Positions 1-6,923 of a stretch of DNA of 11,335 nucleotides are shown piece after piece. The stretch spans positions 1 to 11,335 of the forward strand of contig JACCZZ010000046.1 in NCBI GenBank assembly GCA_013695715.1, read 5' to 3'. The notes beneath the pieces were generated by a model, which worked only from the letters and a program-made list of their open reading frames with translations, made no database searches and was not told the DNA's origin. Every line of letters begins with the position of its first letter. Position 1 is the stretch's first letter. The translations under genes and the position numbers were made by a program. This stretch comes from Chitinophagales bacterium (lineage in GTDB: Bacteria; Bacteroidota; Bacteroidia; Chitinophagales; UBA10324).

Positions 1-28
1 GTAAATTAATAAGATTGTGGATCTATAA

Positions 29-880
29 AATATCGCTAAAAAAATTATTCTTGCTTTTAATCATTCACCACGACTGGCCTTATTAGACTACCCTGTCAAT
101 CCAAAACGGATATACGAAAAAGCGGGAGACAGGCCGCACAGTCTTTTATTTAATATCATTGGTTCACACCGCTTAACAATCAGTAATTACCTATCTGCTT
201 CTATAAAGTATACAGATTCTCTTTTAAATATAAAGGATGAAAAGCTTTTAACCAATGATATAGAACCTGGCTGGAACAATGGATATTTCCCCGGGTTAGA
301 TATGATTATGCTTTACACCATGGTTTCTGAATTGATACCAGGTCATTATATTGAAATTGGCTCGGGAACCTCTACTAAGGTTGTATATAAAGCCAAAGTT
401 GAAAATAATCTTAGTACTAAAATTACTGCCATTGATCCTTCTCCGCGAAGAGATATTGAAAAAATTGTTGACGTATTTGTAAAAACAAATATTCAGAATG
501 TTTCTTTAGAAGATTTTAAAAACTTAGAAGAAAACGATATAGTCTTTTTTGATGGAACGCATTTGCTCTTTCCAGGTTCGGATGTGTTGTGGTTTTTTTT
601 AGAAATCTTACCCATCCTAAAGAAAGGCGTTGTTGTGCATATTCATGACATATACCTGCCTTATGATTATCCTGAAGTCATGATTCGAAGGTATTATAAT
701 GAGCAATATATTTTAGCATCATGCCTATTGAGTAATCCTCAAAAATATGAGGTGATATGCCCAAATTATTTTATATATACTGAAAAGGCTTTACATAATA
801 TTCTTCAGATATACTGGCAGAGCGATAAATTAATTCATGTAGAAAAACATGGCGGTTCGTTTTGGTTTAAGATAAGGTAA
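29..880 (+). CDS. Class I SAM-dependent methyltransferase (Methyltransf_24-like), 5' end missing or frame-broken
   Basis: The part from the first ATG (302) is 192 residues. It has a Rossmann motif I, YIEIGSGTSTK (E18, G20, G22), a second-strand acidic motif ITAIDP (D45), FFDGTH around D84, the HIHDIYLPYDYP segment at 113-124 and a GGSFWFK C-terminus. This pattern fits Methyltransf_24-type enzymes often found among surface-polysaccharide genes; the substrate cannot be told. The same frame stays open back to 29, and the extra residues (for example PGWNNGYFPGLD just before 302) look like genuine family sequence, so the ATG at 302 is probably not the true start. No ATG, GTG or TTG exists in frame between 29 and 302. 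The frame immediately upstream is open in another phase and joins at an A7 run (38-44), so the gene is frameshifted, a pseudogene, or affected by a sequence error. Hand counts of sample lines give about 30% G+C against about 41% in the next gene. Confidence 0.6.
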   Translation, partial: NIAKKIILAFNHSPRLALLDYPVNPKRIYEKAGDRPHSLLFNIIGSHRLTISNYLSASIKYTDSLLNIKDEKLLTNDIEPGWNNGYFPGLDMIMLYTMVSELIPGHYIEIGSGTSTKVVYKAKVENNLSTKITAIDPSPRRDIEKIVDVFVKTNIQNVSLEDFKNLEENDIVFFDGTHLLFPGSDVLWFFLEILPILKKGVVVHIHDIYLPYDYPEVMIRRYYNEQYILASCLLSNPQKYEVICPNYFIYTEKALHNILQIYWQSDKLIHVEKHGGSFWFKIR

Positions 881-938
881 GATCATCTGATCATCGAGGT
901 GGGGACGCTGAGAAGAACTGGCATATTTTTACAGAGTA

Positions 939-1568
939 ATGGACATGCAAGGGCAGTTGTTTCAAGGTTCTTCGGATCATCTGACAAGCGGTGACAACTT
1001 GTTGCCAAAGGATGGCGAAGTTTTAGTCTACCATGGATTTTTTAGCCAGAAGGAGAGCGATTGCTTTTATGATCATTTGCTTGATCAGATAGATTGGCAG
1101 CAGGATAAAATGAAAATCTATGGCAAGCAATTCGATCTGCCGCGATTAACGGCCTGGTATGGGGAGCATGCTAAGGATTATAGCTATTCAGGAATTTCTA
1201 TGAGATCAAAGCCCTGGACAAAAGAGCTTATGGAAATAAAAGACAAAATTGAAGCAAATGCAAAATTGCATTTTACCAGTGTACTGCTTAATCTTTATAG
1301 AAATGGAGATGACAGTGTAGGCTGGCACTGCGATAATGAAAAGGTATTGCGTGTGAATCCAGTTATTGCGTCTGTGAGCTTAGGCGCAACAAGAACTTTT
1401 AAATTCCGACATCTGGAAGATAAAACCTTAATAAGGAAGGTGGAGCTGACACATGGTACGTATCTATTAATGAAAGGCGAAACCCAGCATAAATGGGAAC
1501 ATCAGATACCAAAAACTAAAAAAGTAACCACTCCAAGAATAAGCCTTACCTTCAGAATACTTGGGTGA
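939..1568 (+). CDS. AlkB-like Fe(II)/2-oxoglutarate-dependent dioxygenase (alkylated nucleic-acid repair)
   Basis: This 209-residue protein matches the ALKBH2/ALKBH3-like branch of AlkB enzymes, which oxidatively remove methyl groups from alkylated bases such as 1-methyladenine and 3-methylcytosine in the cytoplasm. Visible residues are the PRLTAWYG substrate-side motif (68-75), NLYRNGDDSVGWHCDNE with the iron ligands H130 and D132, the distal ligand most likely H188 in WEHQIPK, and the 2-oxoglutarate-binding arginines R200 and R206 in PRISLTFR. All core residues are present and the length is normal for the family, so it should be active. A second ATG two codons later (945) is an equally possible start; neither has a clear ribosome binding site. 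It follows the methyltransferase remnant by 58 bases on the same strand and converges on the metallopeptidase gene. Confidence 0.9.
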   Translation: MDMQGQLFQGSSDHLTSGDNLLPKDGEVLVYHGFFSQKESDCFYDHLLDQIDWQQDKMKIYGKQFDLPRLTAWYGEHAKDYSYSGISMRSKPWTKELMEIKDKIEANAKLHFTSVLLNLYRNGDDSVGWHCDNEKVLRVNPVIASVSLGATRTFKFRHLEDKTLIRKVELTHGTYLLMKGETQHKWEHQIPKTKKVTTPRISLTFRILG

Positions 1569-1604
1569 GTTAAATTGACCAGGGTTGCTGTAAAGATACT
1601 ATCC

Positions 1605-1638
1605 AAAAAACGTGAAAAGCAGTCATTGACTGCTTTTC
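1605..1638 (-). terminator. Rho-independent terminator for the minus-strand metallopeptidase gene
   Basis: A perfect 12-base inverted repeat (GAAAAGCAGTCA at 1614-1625 and its complement at 1627-1638) can form a strong hairpin. Read on the minus strand it is followed by ACG and six T (complement of 1605-1613), the layout of an intrinsic terminator about 30 bases after the metallopeptidase stop. On the plus strand the hairpin has no following T run, so for the AlkB gene it would act only weakly, if at all. Confidence 0.75.
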
Positions 1639-1668
1639 AAGAAATTGCTTAATCGGAATTCCTGACAA

Positions 1669-2355
1669 TTAATTTCTTCTTCCCCCCATAAAAATCATCA
1701 CATAGTAGATGAGGGTGGCAAGGGAAGAAAGTGCAGCAACCACATAAGTCATCGCTGCCCACTTTAACCCATCTTGTGCTTTTGCATAATCAGGTCCCTC
1801 CATAAAGCCAGTTTTGCTAATCCATGCAAGGCCCCGGCGGCTGGCATCGAATTCTACCGGCAAGGTGATAAAGCTGAATAAAGTGGTTAAGGCAAACAGG
1901 ACAATCCCGATAAGGAGAAGCTGAGGAAAAACCTGGATGGTTAAAATTCCAGCCAATAGTAGCCATTGCATCCAGCGGGAAGAAAAACTGACTACCGGAA
2001 CAAGTGTTGATCTAAGGTTTAGCCATGCATAAGCCGTAGCATGCTGAACAGCATGACCGCATTCGTGAGCTGCGATCATTGCGGCCATAATGCTTCTGCC
2101 GTCATATACTTCCGGACTAAGATTTATAGACTTATTTATAGGATTATAGTGGTCGGTTAAAGAACCAGGTACAGAAGTAATCTGAACATCGTACAACCCA
2201 TTGTCGCGAAGCATCTTCGCTGCTACCTCCTTTCCACTCATACCATTCGGAGTAGGGAAAGTACTGTATTTCGTCATCTTAGAACGCAATCGTGCCTGTA
2301 CGATAAAGCCTATCAGGAGCAATCCGATCATGAGAATAAAAACAAGCGTTTGCAT
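1669..2355 (-). CDS. YugP-type neutral zinc metallopeptidase, membrane protein
   Basis: The 228-residue product belongs to the Zn_peptidase_2/YugP family of integral-membrane zinc metallopeptidases. It has an N-terminal membrane helix (about residues 3-21), then a soluble part ending in the HEXXH motif HECGHAVQH (H97, E98, H101). Two further helices span about 119-160, the conserved PVEFDASRR segment covers 166-174 (E168 is a candidate third zinc ligand), and a last helix lies near 199-222. Length and motif order are normal, so an active enzyme is likely. The natural substrate of the family is poorly defined. It is monocistronic, convergent with the AlkB gene and divergent from scpB. Confidence 0.85.
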   Translation of the reverse strand: MQTLVFILMIGLLLIGFIVQARLRSKMTKYSTFPTPNGMSGKEVAAKMLRDNGLYDVQITSVPGSLTDHYNPINKSINLSPEVYDGRSIMAAMIAAHECGHAVQHATAYAWLNLRSTLVPVVSFSSRWMQWLLLAGILTIQVFPQLLLIGIVLFALTTLFSFITLPVEFDASRRGLAWISKTGFMEGPDYAKAQDGLKWAAMTYVVAALSSLATLIYYVMIFMGGRRN

Positions 2356-2381
2356 GATTGATTAATTTTTTTTTGAAAACA

Positions 2382-2389
2382 CAAAGATA
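2382..2389 (-). promoter_or_regulatory. Candidate -7 box of the metallopeptidase gene
   Basis: On the minus strand this reads TATCTTTG, an exact match to the Bacteroidota -7 consensus TAnnTTTG, 26 bases upstream of the ATG at 2355. No TTG was found at the expected distance for the -33 element, so the call is tentative. Confidence 0.35.
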
Positions 2390-2544
2390 TTATACTTCGT
2401 TCAATGGATAAGAGCAATAACGATTATACCCGTTTTGTATTTTAAATTTTGATCTCAATGATATTGCAGCTTCTACAATGGAAGTTTGTTCAGATAGCTT
2501 TCCTGAATCAGGAATCGCTCCCGAACATTACTATTAAGCTCTCG

Positions 2545-2575
2545 TTTGATAAGGAAACGAAACCCCATATCTTTG
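2545..2575 (+). promoter_or_regulatory. Bacteroidota-type promoter for scpB
   Basis: TTTG at 2545-2548 and TATCTTTG at 2568-2575 match the -33 (TTTG) and -7 (TAnnTTTG) elements of the Bacteroidota primary sigma factor, separated by 19 bases. Transcription would then begin only about a dozen bases before the TTG start at 2594, giving a very short leader. Confidence 0.5.
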
Positions 2576-2593
2576 CCATAAATTGAAAAATCT

Positions 2594-3160
2594 TTGGAGG
2601 GAATTCAGTCACATATTGAAGCATTGATCTTTGTGGCAGAGCAACCACTTTCCGTTAAGGAGATTCAGGAATGCCTGATTCGGCTTGTTGGCCTGGAGCT
2701 GAACTCCAGCGAAATAGAATCGCATCTGGAATTACTGATTCAAAAGTATCATGAGGGTAATCACTCTTTTGAAATAGTGCCTCTCGCCGGTGGTTATCAA
2801 TTTCTTACCAAACCCGCCTTTCAGCCCACTGTCAGTGAATTTCTGAAGAGCAAACTGAACAAGCGGCTCTCTACTAATTCACTTGAAACACTTGCGATCA
2901 TTGCCTACAGGCAGCCCATTTCAAAACCAGACATTGAAAGAATCCGCGGCGTGAATTGCGATTACACCATCCAAAAATTATTGGAAAAAGAACTGATCTC
3001 CATTGTAGGAAGAAGCGAGGAGCTTGGTAAACCACTGCTATACGGCGTGAGCCAGTTCTTCATGAATTATTTTGGCATTAACTCAATAGATGACCTTCCC
3101 AGGCTCAAAGATCTCGAGCAACCAACCGATAATGTGATCGGCGCACCTTCAGAAAACTGA
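2594..3160 (+). CDS. scpB: Segregation and condensation protein B (ScpB)
   Basis: The 188-residue protein is ScpB, the small winged-helix partner that with ScpA (kleisin) and SMC forms the bacterial condensin that organises and segregates the chromosome. The N-terminal winged helix begins with SHIEALIFVAEQPLS (residues 6-20). The second winged helix spans about 94-165 and shows the family signature LETLAIIAYRQPISKPDIE and IRGVNCDYTIQKLLEK, ending with the LYGVSQFFMNYFG strand. Length is normal for the Bacteroidota form. The start is taken at TTG 2594, which places SHIEALIF at the expected distance from the N-terminus. The only longer option in frame is an ATT at 2582, after a TAA at 2579. No SD lies upstream of the TTG; a GGAGGG sequence overlaps the first codons instead. 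scpA and smc are not in the window. Confidence 0.92.
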   Translation: MEGIQSHIEALIFVAEQPLSVKEIQECLIRLVGLELNSSEIESHLELLIQKYHEGNHSFEIVPLAGGYQFLTKPAFQPTVSEFLKSKLNKRLSTNSLETLAIIAYRQPISKPDIERIRGVNCDYTIQKLLEKELISIVGRSEELGKPLLYGVSQFFMNYFGINSIDDLPRLKDLEQPTDNVIGAPSEN

Positions 3161-3188
3161 GCAGTTATTTTTCACCAGATTATTTTAT

Positions 3189-3416
3189 CTATTCTACTTC
3201 GTATTGAGAGACTTTCCTCAGTCCATGAAGCATTTTTCTGCGACGTTCATAATTTTTTTCATTCCTGAATTCATTGAATAACCTCCAGTTTGTCATAACC
3301 GTATTTTCGTCAAATAGCCAGATCCCCTCCTCATTGCTTGCATCTAGTGAAGGCAAATATTCCAACTGAAAATTCATCAGCTCGCCTTCATGAATGAAGA
3401 TGATCGTAAGTCGCAT
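3189..3416 (-). CDS. Small protein of unknown function downstream of kmo
   Basis: I do not recognise this 75-residue protein. It is rich in charged residues, with an acidic first half (PSLDASNEEGIWLFDEN) and a basic helical tail around ERRRKMLHGLRK. It has no membrane segment or metal motif. It starts nine bases after the kmo stop on the same strand, so it is likely the last gene of the kynurenine operon. An alternative start is the ATG at 3377, which gives 62 residues and is preceded by a weak purine-rich GAAGGCGAG. It converges on scpB with a 28-base gap that shows no hairpin. Confidence 0.6.
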   Translation of the reverse strand: MRLTIIFIHEGELMNFQLEYLPSLDASNEEGIWLFDENTVMTNWRLFNEFRNEKNYERRRKMLHGLRKVSQYEVE

Positions 3417-3425
3417 CGCACAATA

Positions 3426-4778
3426 TTAATGATTTGTAATAGGGGTTGAGGGAAACATCGAATCTATCCAACTCGTCATTTCTTCAGAAGTGATTGCCTC
3501 TTCCACATCTTCTACTGCTGCCAATTCTTCAAGCCGTGCATTAATTGCCTTACCTTTTTCCAGAGCTTCAGCATACGCGATATTGCTAAACGACACCATT
3601 TGATATGGGGAGATATACCTGCCCTCAAACCTGTCTGCAATGAGCCTTTCAATGTTCTTCTTTTTCAGAAAATATGGATCAGCTACCAGATCACGCATCT
3701 CGATGAAATTGTTCAGCGCCAGATCAGCAATGGCATCTGCATTTGGCTTTCGTAATTTTTGAAACTCTGATAAAACCATATTCCAATCTTCCTCATATTG
3801 ATTCATAAGTTCATAAAGCACCGTACAATCTTCGAAGCCGCAGTTCATGCCCTGGCCGAAGAAAGGCACGATGGCATGTGCTGCATCACCAATCAGGCAG
3901 CATTTGTCCTTGTATATCCATGGAAAGCATTTTACAGTAACAAGAGATGATGTGGTGTTGCGATGAAAATCTTCTTTATACGTGGGCATGAGAGGTACCA
4001 CATCAGGAAAATATTCAAGGAAAAACGTGGATACATCTTCGTTGGTTTTTAATGAAGAAAATGATATTGGCCCATCAAACTGAAAAAATAGAGTACATGT
4101 AAAGCTCCCATCCAGGTTAGGAAGAGCTATGAGCATGAAATTCTTTCGCGGCCAGATGTGCAGAGCATTTTTGTGCAAGAGGTGTTCGCCGTTTTTTCCT
4201 GACGGGATGGTTAGTTCTTTATAACCATGATCAATATACGATTGCGACAAATTGAACCGGTCAAGAAATTGCATGCTATGGCGAAGCGCTGAAAAAGCGC
4301 CATCAGCACCGAAGATAAGATCACTTTTAGTCGACGGAATTAGGCTATTAGAATCGAAGACGATGTTACCTTTTTCCAGATCAATAATTTCAGCTCGCTG
4401 GTTAAAGTAAAACCTATTGCCGGTTTGTTCTGAAGAAACATCAATGAGAAGCTTATTCAAAGCAGCTCTCGACACCGAATATATCGCCTGACCCTCTTTT
4501 CCATAAGGCTGTAAATTTTGTGAACCATTCACGGAGTGCACCATTCGTCCTACCATGGGAATAGCGATTTTTCGAACTGAATCTTTTAGGCCGGCAAGCT
4601 CAAGTCCCTTCCATCCACGATCACTGAGAGCAAGATTTATTGATCGGCCGGCAGTGATTTTCTCCCTCCTCATATCTGGCCGACGTTCGTAGACAGAAAC
4701 CTTATATCCGCGCTTCGCGAGATAAACTGACAGCAGTGATCCAACCAGGCCAGCACCAAGAATTGTTATTTCTTTCAT
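3426..4778 (-). CDS. kmo: Kynurenine 3-monooxygenase
   Basis: This FAD-dependent aromatic hydroxylase converts L-kynurenine to 3-hydroxykynurenine with NADPH and oxygen. The 450-residue sequence begins with the dinucleotide-binding GAGLVG (8-13), followed by the KMO-typical RSINLALSDRG (45-55). The second FAD motif is GDAAHAIVPFFGQGMNCGFE (297-316). The substrate-site residues known from eukaryotic and Pseudomonas KMO align with R78 (GRMVHS), Y92 (PYG, 14 residues later) and probably Y402 in SFSNIAYAEA. The C-terminal membrane anchor of mitochondrial KMO is absent, as in bacterial forms, so a cytoplasmic enzyme is expected. It follows kynureninase by 79 bases on the same strand. The ATG overlaps the TGA of a short upstream frame (ATGA), which suggests translational coupling. 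Confidence 0.95.
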   Translation of the reverse strand: MKEITILGAGLVGSLLSVYLAKRGYKVSVYERRPDMRREKITAGRSINLALSDRGWKGLELAGLKDSVRKIAIPMVGRMVHSVNGSQNLQPYGKEGQAIYSVSRAALNKLLIDVSSEQTGNRFYFNQRAEIIDLEKGNIVFDSNSLIPSTKSDLIFGADGAFSALRHSMQFLDRFNLSQSYIDHGYKELTIPSGKNGEHLLHKNALHIWPRKNFMLIALPNLDGSFTCTLFFQFDGPISFSSLKTNEDVSTFFLEYFPDVVPLMPTYKEDFHRNTTSSLVTVKCFPWIYKDKCCLIGDAAHAIVPFFGQGMNCGFEDCTVLYELMNQYEEDWNMVLSEFQKLRKPNADAIADLALNNFIEMRDLVADPYFLKKKNIERLIADRFEGRYISPYQMVSFSNIAYAEALEKGKAINARLEELAAVEDVEEAITSEEMTSWIDSMFPSTPITNH

Positions 4779-4897
4779 GAACGGCGCTTAGTTTTACGAT
4801 TGAGATGAGATGCCATTGGCCCTTCTTCCAAACAATTTTCAGTCACTTTAGCATCAATTAGCTTTGCGAGAAGTTCAATATCTGACCGAGTCGCCAC
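4775..4897 (-). CDS. Possible 40-residue ORF overlapping the end of kynU and the start of kmo
   Basis: In a different frame from kynU, a GTG at 4897 opens 40 codons that run through the kynU stop and the whole kynU-kmo gap and end in TGA, sharing ATGA with the kmo start. The peptide reads like protein (SDIELLAKLIDAKVTENCLE, then a basic tail ending NRKTKRRS) with ordinary codons. I recognise no family. It may be a coupling peptide, the remnant of another gene, or chance; an internal ATG exists at the MASHLN segment. Confidence 0.25.
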   Translation of the reverse strand: MATRSDIELLAKLIDAKVTENCLEEGPMASHLNRKTKRRS

Positions 4898-6138
4898 ACC
4901 TCTTCAAATGTATTATACAATGGAACTGGAGCCATGCGTATCACATTTGGCTCACGCCAGTCGGCCATAACTCCGCTCGCGGTTAGTAAATTGAAAATTC
5001 TTTGACCATCAGAAGCTGCGATCATTGAAAGCTGACAACCTCTTTCAAAAGTATTCGCGGGTGTTATAATTTTTAGCTCTGCTGACGGATTTCTGTTATT
5101 ATATTCATTAATAACAAACTCAAGATATCCCGTCAGTGCTTCGCTCTTGGTTCGTAAATTTTTAATACCCGCTTCGTCAAAGATCTCAAGCGAGGCCCGG
5201 TGTATTGCCATAGCAAAAACGGGTGCATTGCTCAATTGCCATCCTGCGGCACCAAATTGAGGGCTAAACTTTTTCTTCATCTGAAATCTTGTCTCCTCCT
5301 CGTTGCCCCACCAGCCAGCAAAGCGTGGAAGCGACTTATCACTGCCATGTTTTTCGTGCACAAAGACCCCAGCAACTCCTCCGGGGCCGCTGTTCAGGTA
5401 TTTATAGCTGCACCAGCATGCAAAATCTACGTTCCAATCATGTAAAAGCAAAGGCACGTTTCCAATGGCATGAGCAAGGTCGAAACCAACATAAGCTCCG
5501 GCGTTATGGCCAGCCTCCGCAATCGTTTTCATATCAAATAGCTGACCGGTCAGATAATTTACCCCCCCAAACATGATGGTAGACAATTGTTCGCTGTTTT
5601 TGTCAATTACCTGAACAATATCCTCTGTTCTAATAATGTGTTCTCCCTCTCTTGGCTTTATCACGATGATGGCTTCATCAGGATCATAACCATGATAGCG
5701 CACCTGCGATTCAACTGCATACTGATCAGATGGAAATGCATTGGCTTCCATTATAATCTTGAACCGATTTTTTTTCGGTTGATAAAAGGAGACCATCAGC
5801 AAGTGCAGGTTGCTTGTTAGTGATCCCATCGCTACAACCTCTTCTTTATTTCCGCCAACAATCTTTGCAAGTGCCTGTTCGCAAAAGTGATGATAATAGA
5901 ACCAGGGATTTTTTGCTTTAAGGTGAGCTTCTACTGCAAGGGTTTTCCAGTCTAAAAATTCCTGATCAACATATGAATGTGCTTTTTTAGGGAACAACCC
6001 GAGCGAGTTTCCTGTAAAGTAGATCACCTCCTTTCCATTCAAGTTGGGAAAATGAAAATGATCACGAAACTTTCTTAAAGGATCAGCATCATCCAGTTGC
6101 CGTGCACATGACAAGCTGTTTTCTAAAGTTCTCTCCAT
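4858..6138 (-). CDS. kynU: Kynureninase
   Basis: This pyridoxal-phosphate enzyme cleaves kynurenine or 3-hydroxykynurenine to anthranilate or 3-hydroxyanthranilate plus alanine. The 426-residue length is typical. Visible features include YFTGNSLGLFPK (40-51), the phosphate/ring contact segment MGSLTSNLHLL (104-114), and FDLAHAIGN with D220 and H223. The PLP lysine K246 lies in CWCSYKYLNSGPGG. GWWGNEEETRFQM (275-287) and AAGWQLSNAP (297-306) carry the substrate-site tryptophan and asparagine. The C-terminal GVMADWREPNVIRMAPVPLY segment is intact. It lies 28 bases after the hexapeptide-repeat gene and 79 bases before kmo on the same strand; together with kmo it supplies 3-hydroxyanthranilate. 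Confidence 0.96.
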   Translation of the reverse strand: MERTLENSLSCARQLDDADPLRKFRDHFHFPNLNGKEVIYFTGNSLGLFPKKAHSYVDQEFLDWKTLAVEAHLKAKNPWFYYHHFCEQALAKIVGGNKEEVVAMGSLTSNLHLLMVSFYQPKKNRFKIIMEANAFPSDQYAVESQVRYHGYDPDEAIIVIKPREGEHIIRTEDIVQVIDKNSEQLSTIMFGGVNYLTGQLFDMKTIAEAGHNAGAYVGFDLAHAIGNVPLLLHDWNVDFACWCSYKYLNSGPGGVAGVFVHEKHGSDKSLPRFAGWWGNEEETRFQMKKKFSPQFGAAGWQLSNAPVFAMAIHRASLEIFDEAGIKNLRTKSEALTGYLEFVINEYNNRNPSAELKIITPANTFERGCQLSMIAASDGQRIFNLLTASGVMADWREPNVIRMAPVPLYNTFEEVWRLGQILNFSQS

Positions 6139-6166
6139 GATCTACTGAGCATAATTAACTGCCGCC

Positions 6167-6688
6167 TTATTGTTCTTCTTTATACCACTCAGCATACATT
6201 ACATAATTGTTCGCGATCCGCATATTAATCTGTTCGAAATGCTCAGGTGAAAGCTCCTTAACTTTCTTAGCTGGAACACCGGCATAAATGCTTCCTGATT
6301 CCACACGCATATTTTCAAGCACAACTGATCCTGCGGCTATGAGAGAATTCATTTCAACCAAGGCATGATCCATAACAATGGCTCCCATGCCTACCACCAC
6401 ATTGTCGCCAAGGGTGCAACCATGCACTATTGCGCCGTGACCAATGGATACATTATTGCCAATCATTGTAAAAGCTTTCTGATAAGTGCAATGAATGACG
6501 GCTCCATCCTGTATGTTTACCCTATTGCCAATGCGAATGTAATTCACATCTCCACGAACAACAGCATTGAACCAAACGGTGCAATCATCTCCCATTACTA
6601 CATCTCCTGCGATGACAGCGTTGTCGGCAAGGAAACAATTCTTGCCAAACTGAGGCATAATGCCGTGCACCCTTCTTATGATGGGCAT
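6167..6688 (-). CDS. Gamma-carbonic anhydrase family hexapeptide-repeat protein (YrdA/PaaY-like)
   Basis: A left-handed beta-helix protein of the gamma-carbonic anhydrase family. With the ATG at 6688 it has 173 residues, the usual length, and begins in family style (MPIIRRVHGIMPQFGKNCFL). Hexapeptide turns run through VWFNAVVRGDVNYIRIG and NIQDGAVIHC. The three metal-binding histidines are H66, H84 and H89 (IGHGAIVHG), and the C-terminal helix carries AGVPAKKVKELS. The frame remains open to an ATG at 6796, but the extra 36 residues are not family-like, and a -7 promoter box lies inside that extension, so the shorter start is preferred. Metal ligands are complete; carbonic anhydrase activity in this subgroup is often unproven. 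It is probably the first gene of the kynurenine operon, 28 bases ahead of kynU. Why a carbonic anhydrase-like protein sits there is unclear. Confidence 0.85.
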   Translation of the reverse strand: MPIIRRVHGIMPQFGKNCFLADNAVIAGDVVMGDDCTVWFNAVVRGDVNYIRIGNRVNIQDGAVIHCTYQKAFTMIGNNVSIGHGAIVHGCTLGDNVVVGMGAIVMDHALVEMNSLIAAGSVVLENMRVESGSIYAGVPAKKVKELSPEHFEQINMRIANNYVMYAEWYKEEQ

Positions 6689-6724
6689 TTGAAAATACTT
6701 AAGAGGAAGCGAGTCTGTAGGAGC

Positions 6725-6732
6725 CAAAATTA
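6725..6732 (-). promoter_or_regulatory. Candidate -7 box for the kynurenine operon
   Basis: The minus strand reads TAATTTTG, an exact TAnnTTTG match, 36 bases upstream of the ATG at 6688. A clear TTG is not present at the -33 distance, only a TTTTA. If real, it excludes translation from the longer start at 6796. Confidence 0.35.
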
Positions 6733-6923
6733 ACCATTGGTAAATTTTACCTAAAATTACTATGTCTCTTTCATTATCTGTAATTCGATTCCCCAAACAT
6801 ATTTCTTAGAGGTATTCAAACTATTATACTCCCAGCCAAGCATCATTCGCCTTAAATAGGAAAGACGTTGAAGCAGAAATCCTTTTAAGGGAGGATGAAT
6901 TTATTAATACAACCCCAATTCAG

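Noticed and set aside
5200..5820. Three plus-strand open frames inside kynU (77-95 codons)
   Set aside because: They are antisense to a well-conserved kynureninase, and their sequences are rich in Cys, Ser and His with no domain pattern.
6365..6733. 122-codon plus-strand frame opposite the gamma-carbonic-anhydrase gene
   Set aside because: Antisense to conserved hexapeptide repeats; the periodic sequence keeps the opposite frame open.
6689..6796. 36-residue N-terminal extension of the gamma-carbonic-anhydrase protein
   Set aside because: The family normally starts at the MPIIRRVHG residues, and a TAnnTTTG box lies within the extension.
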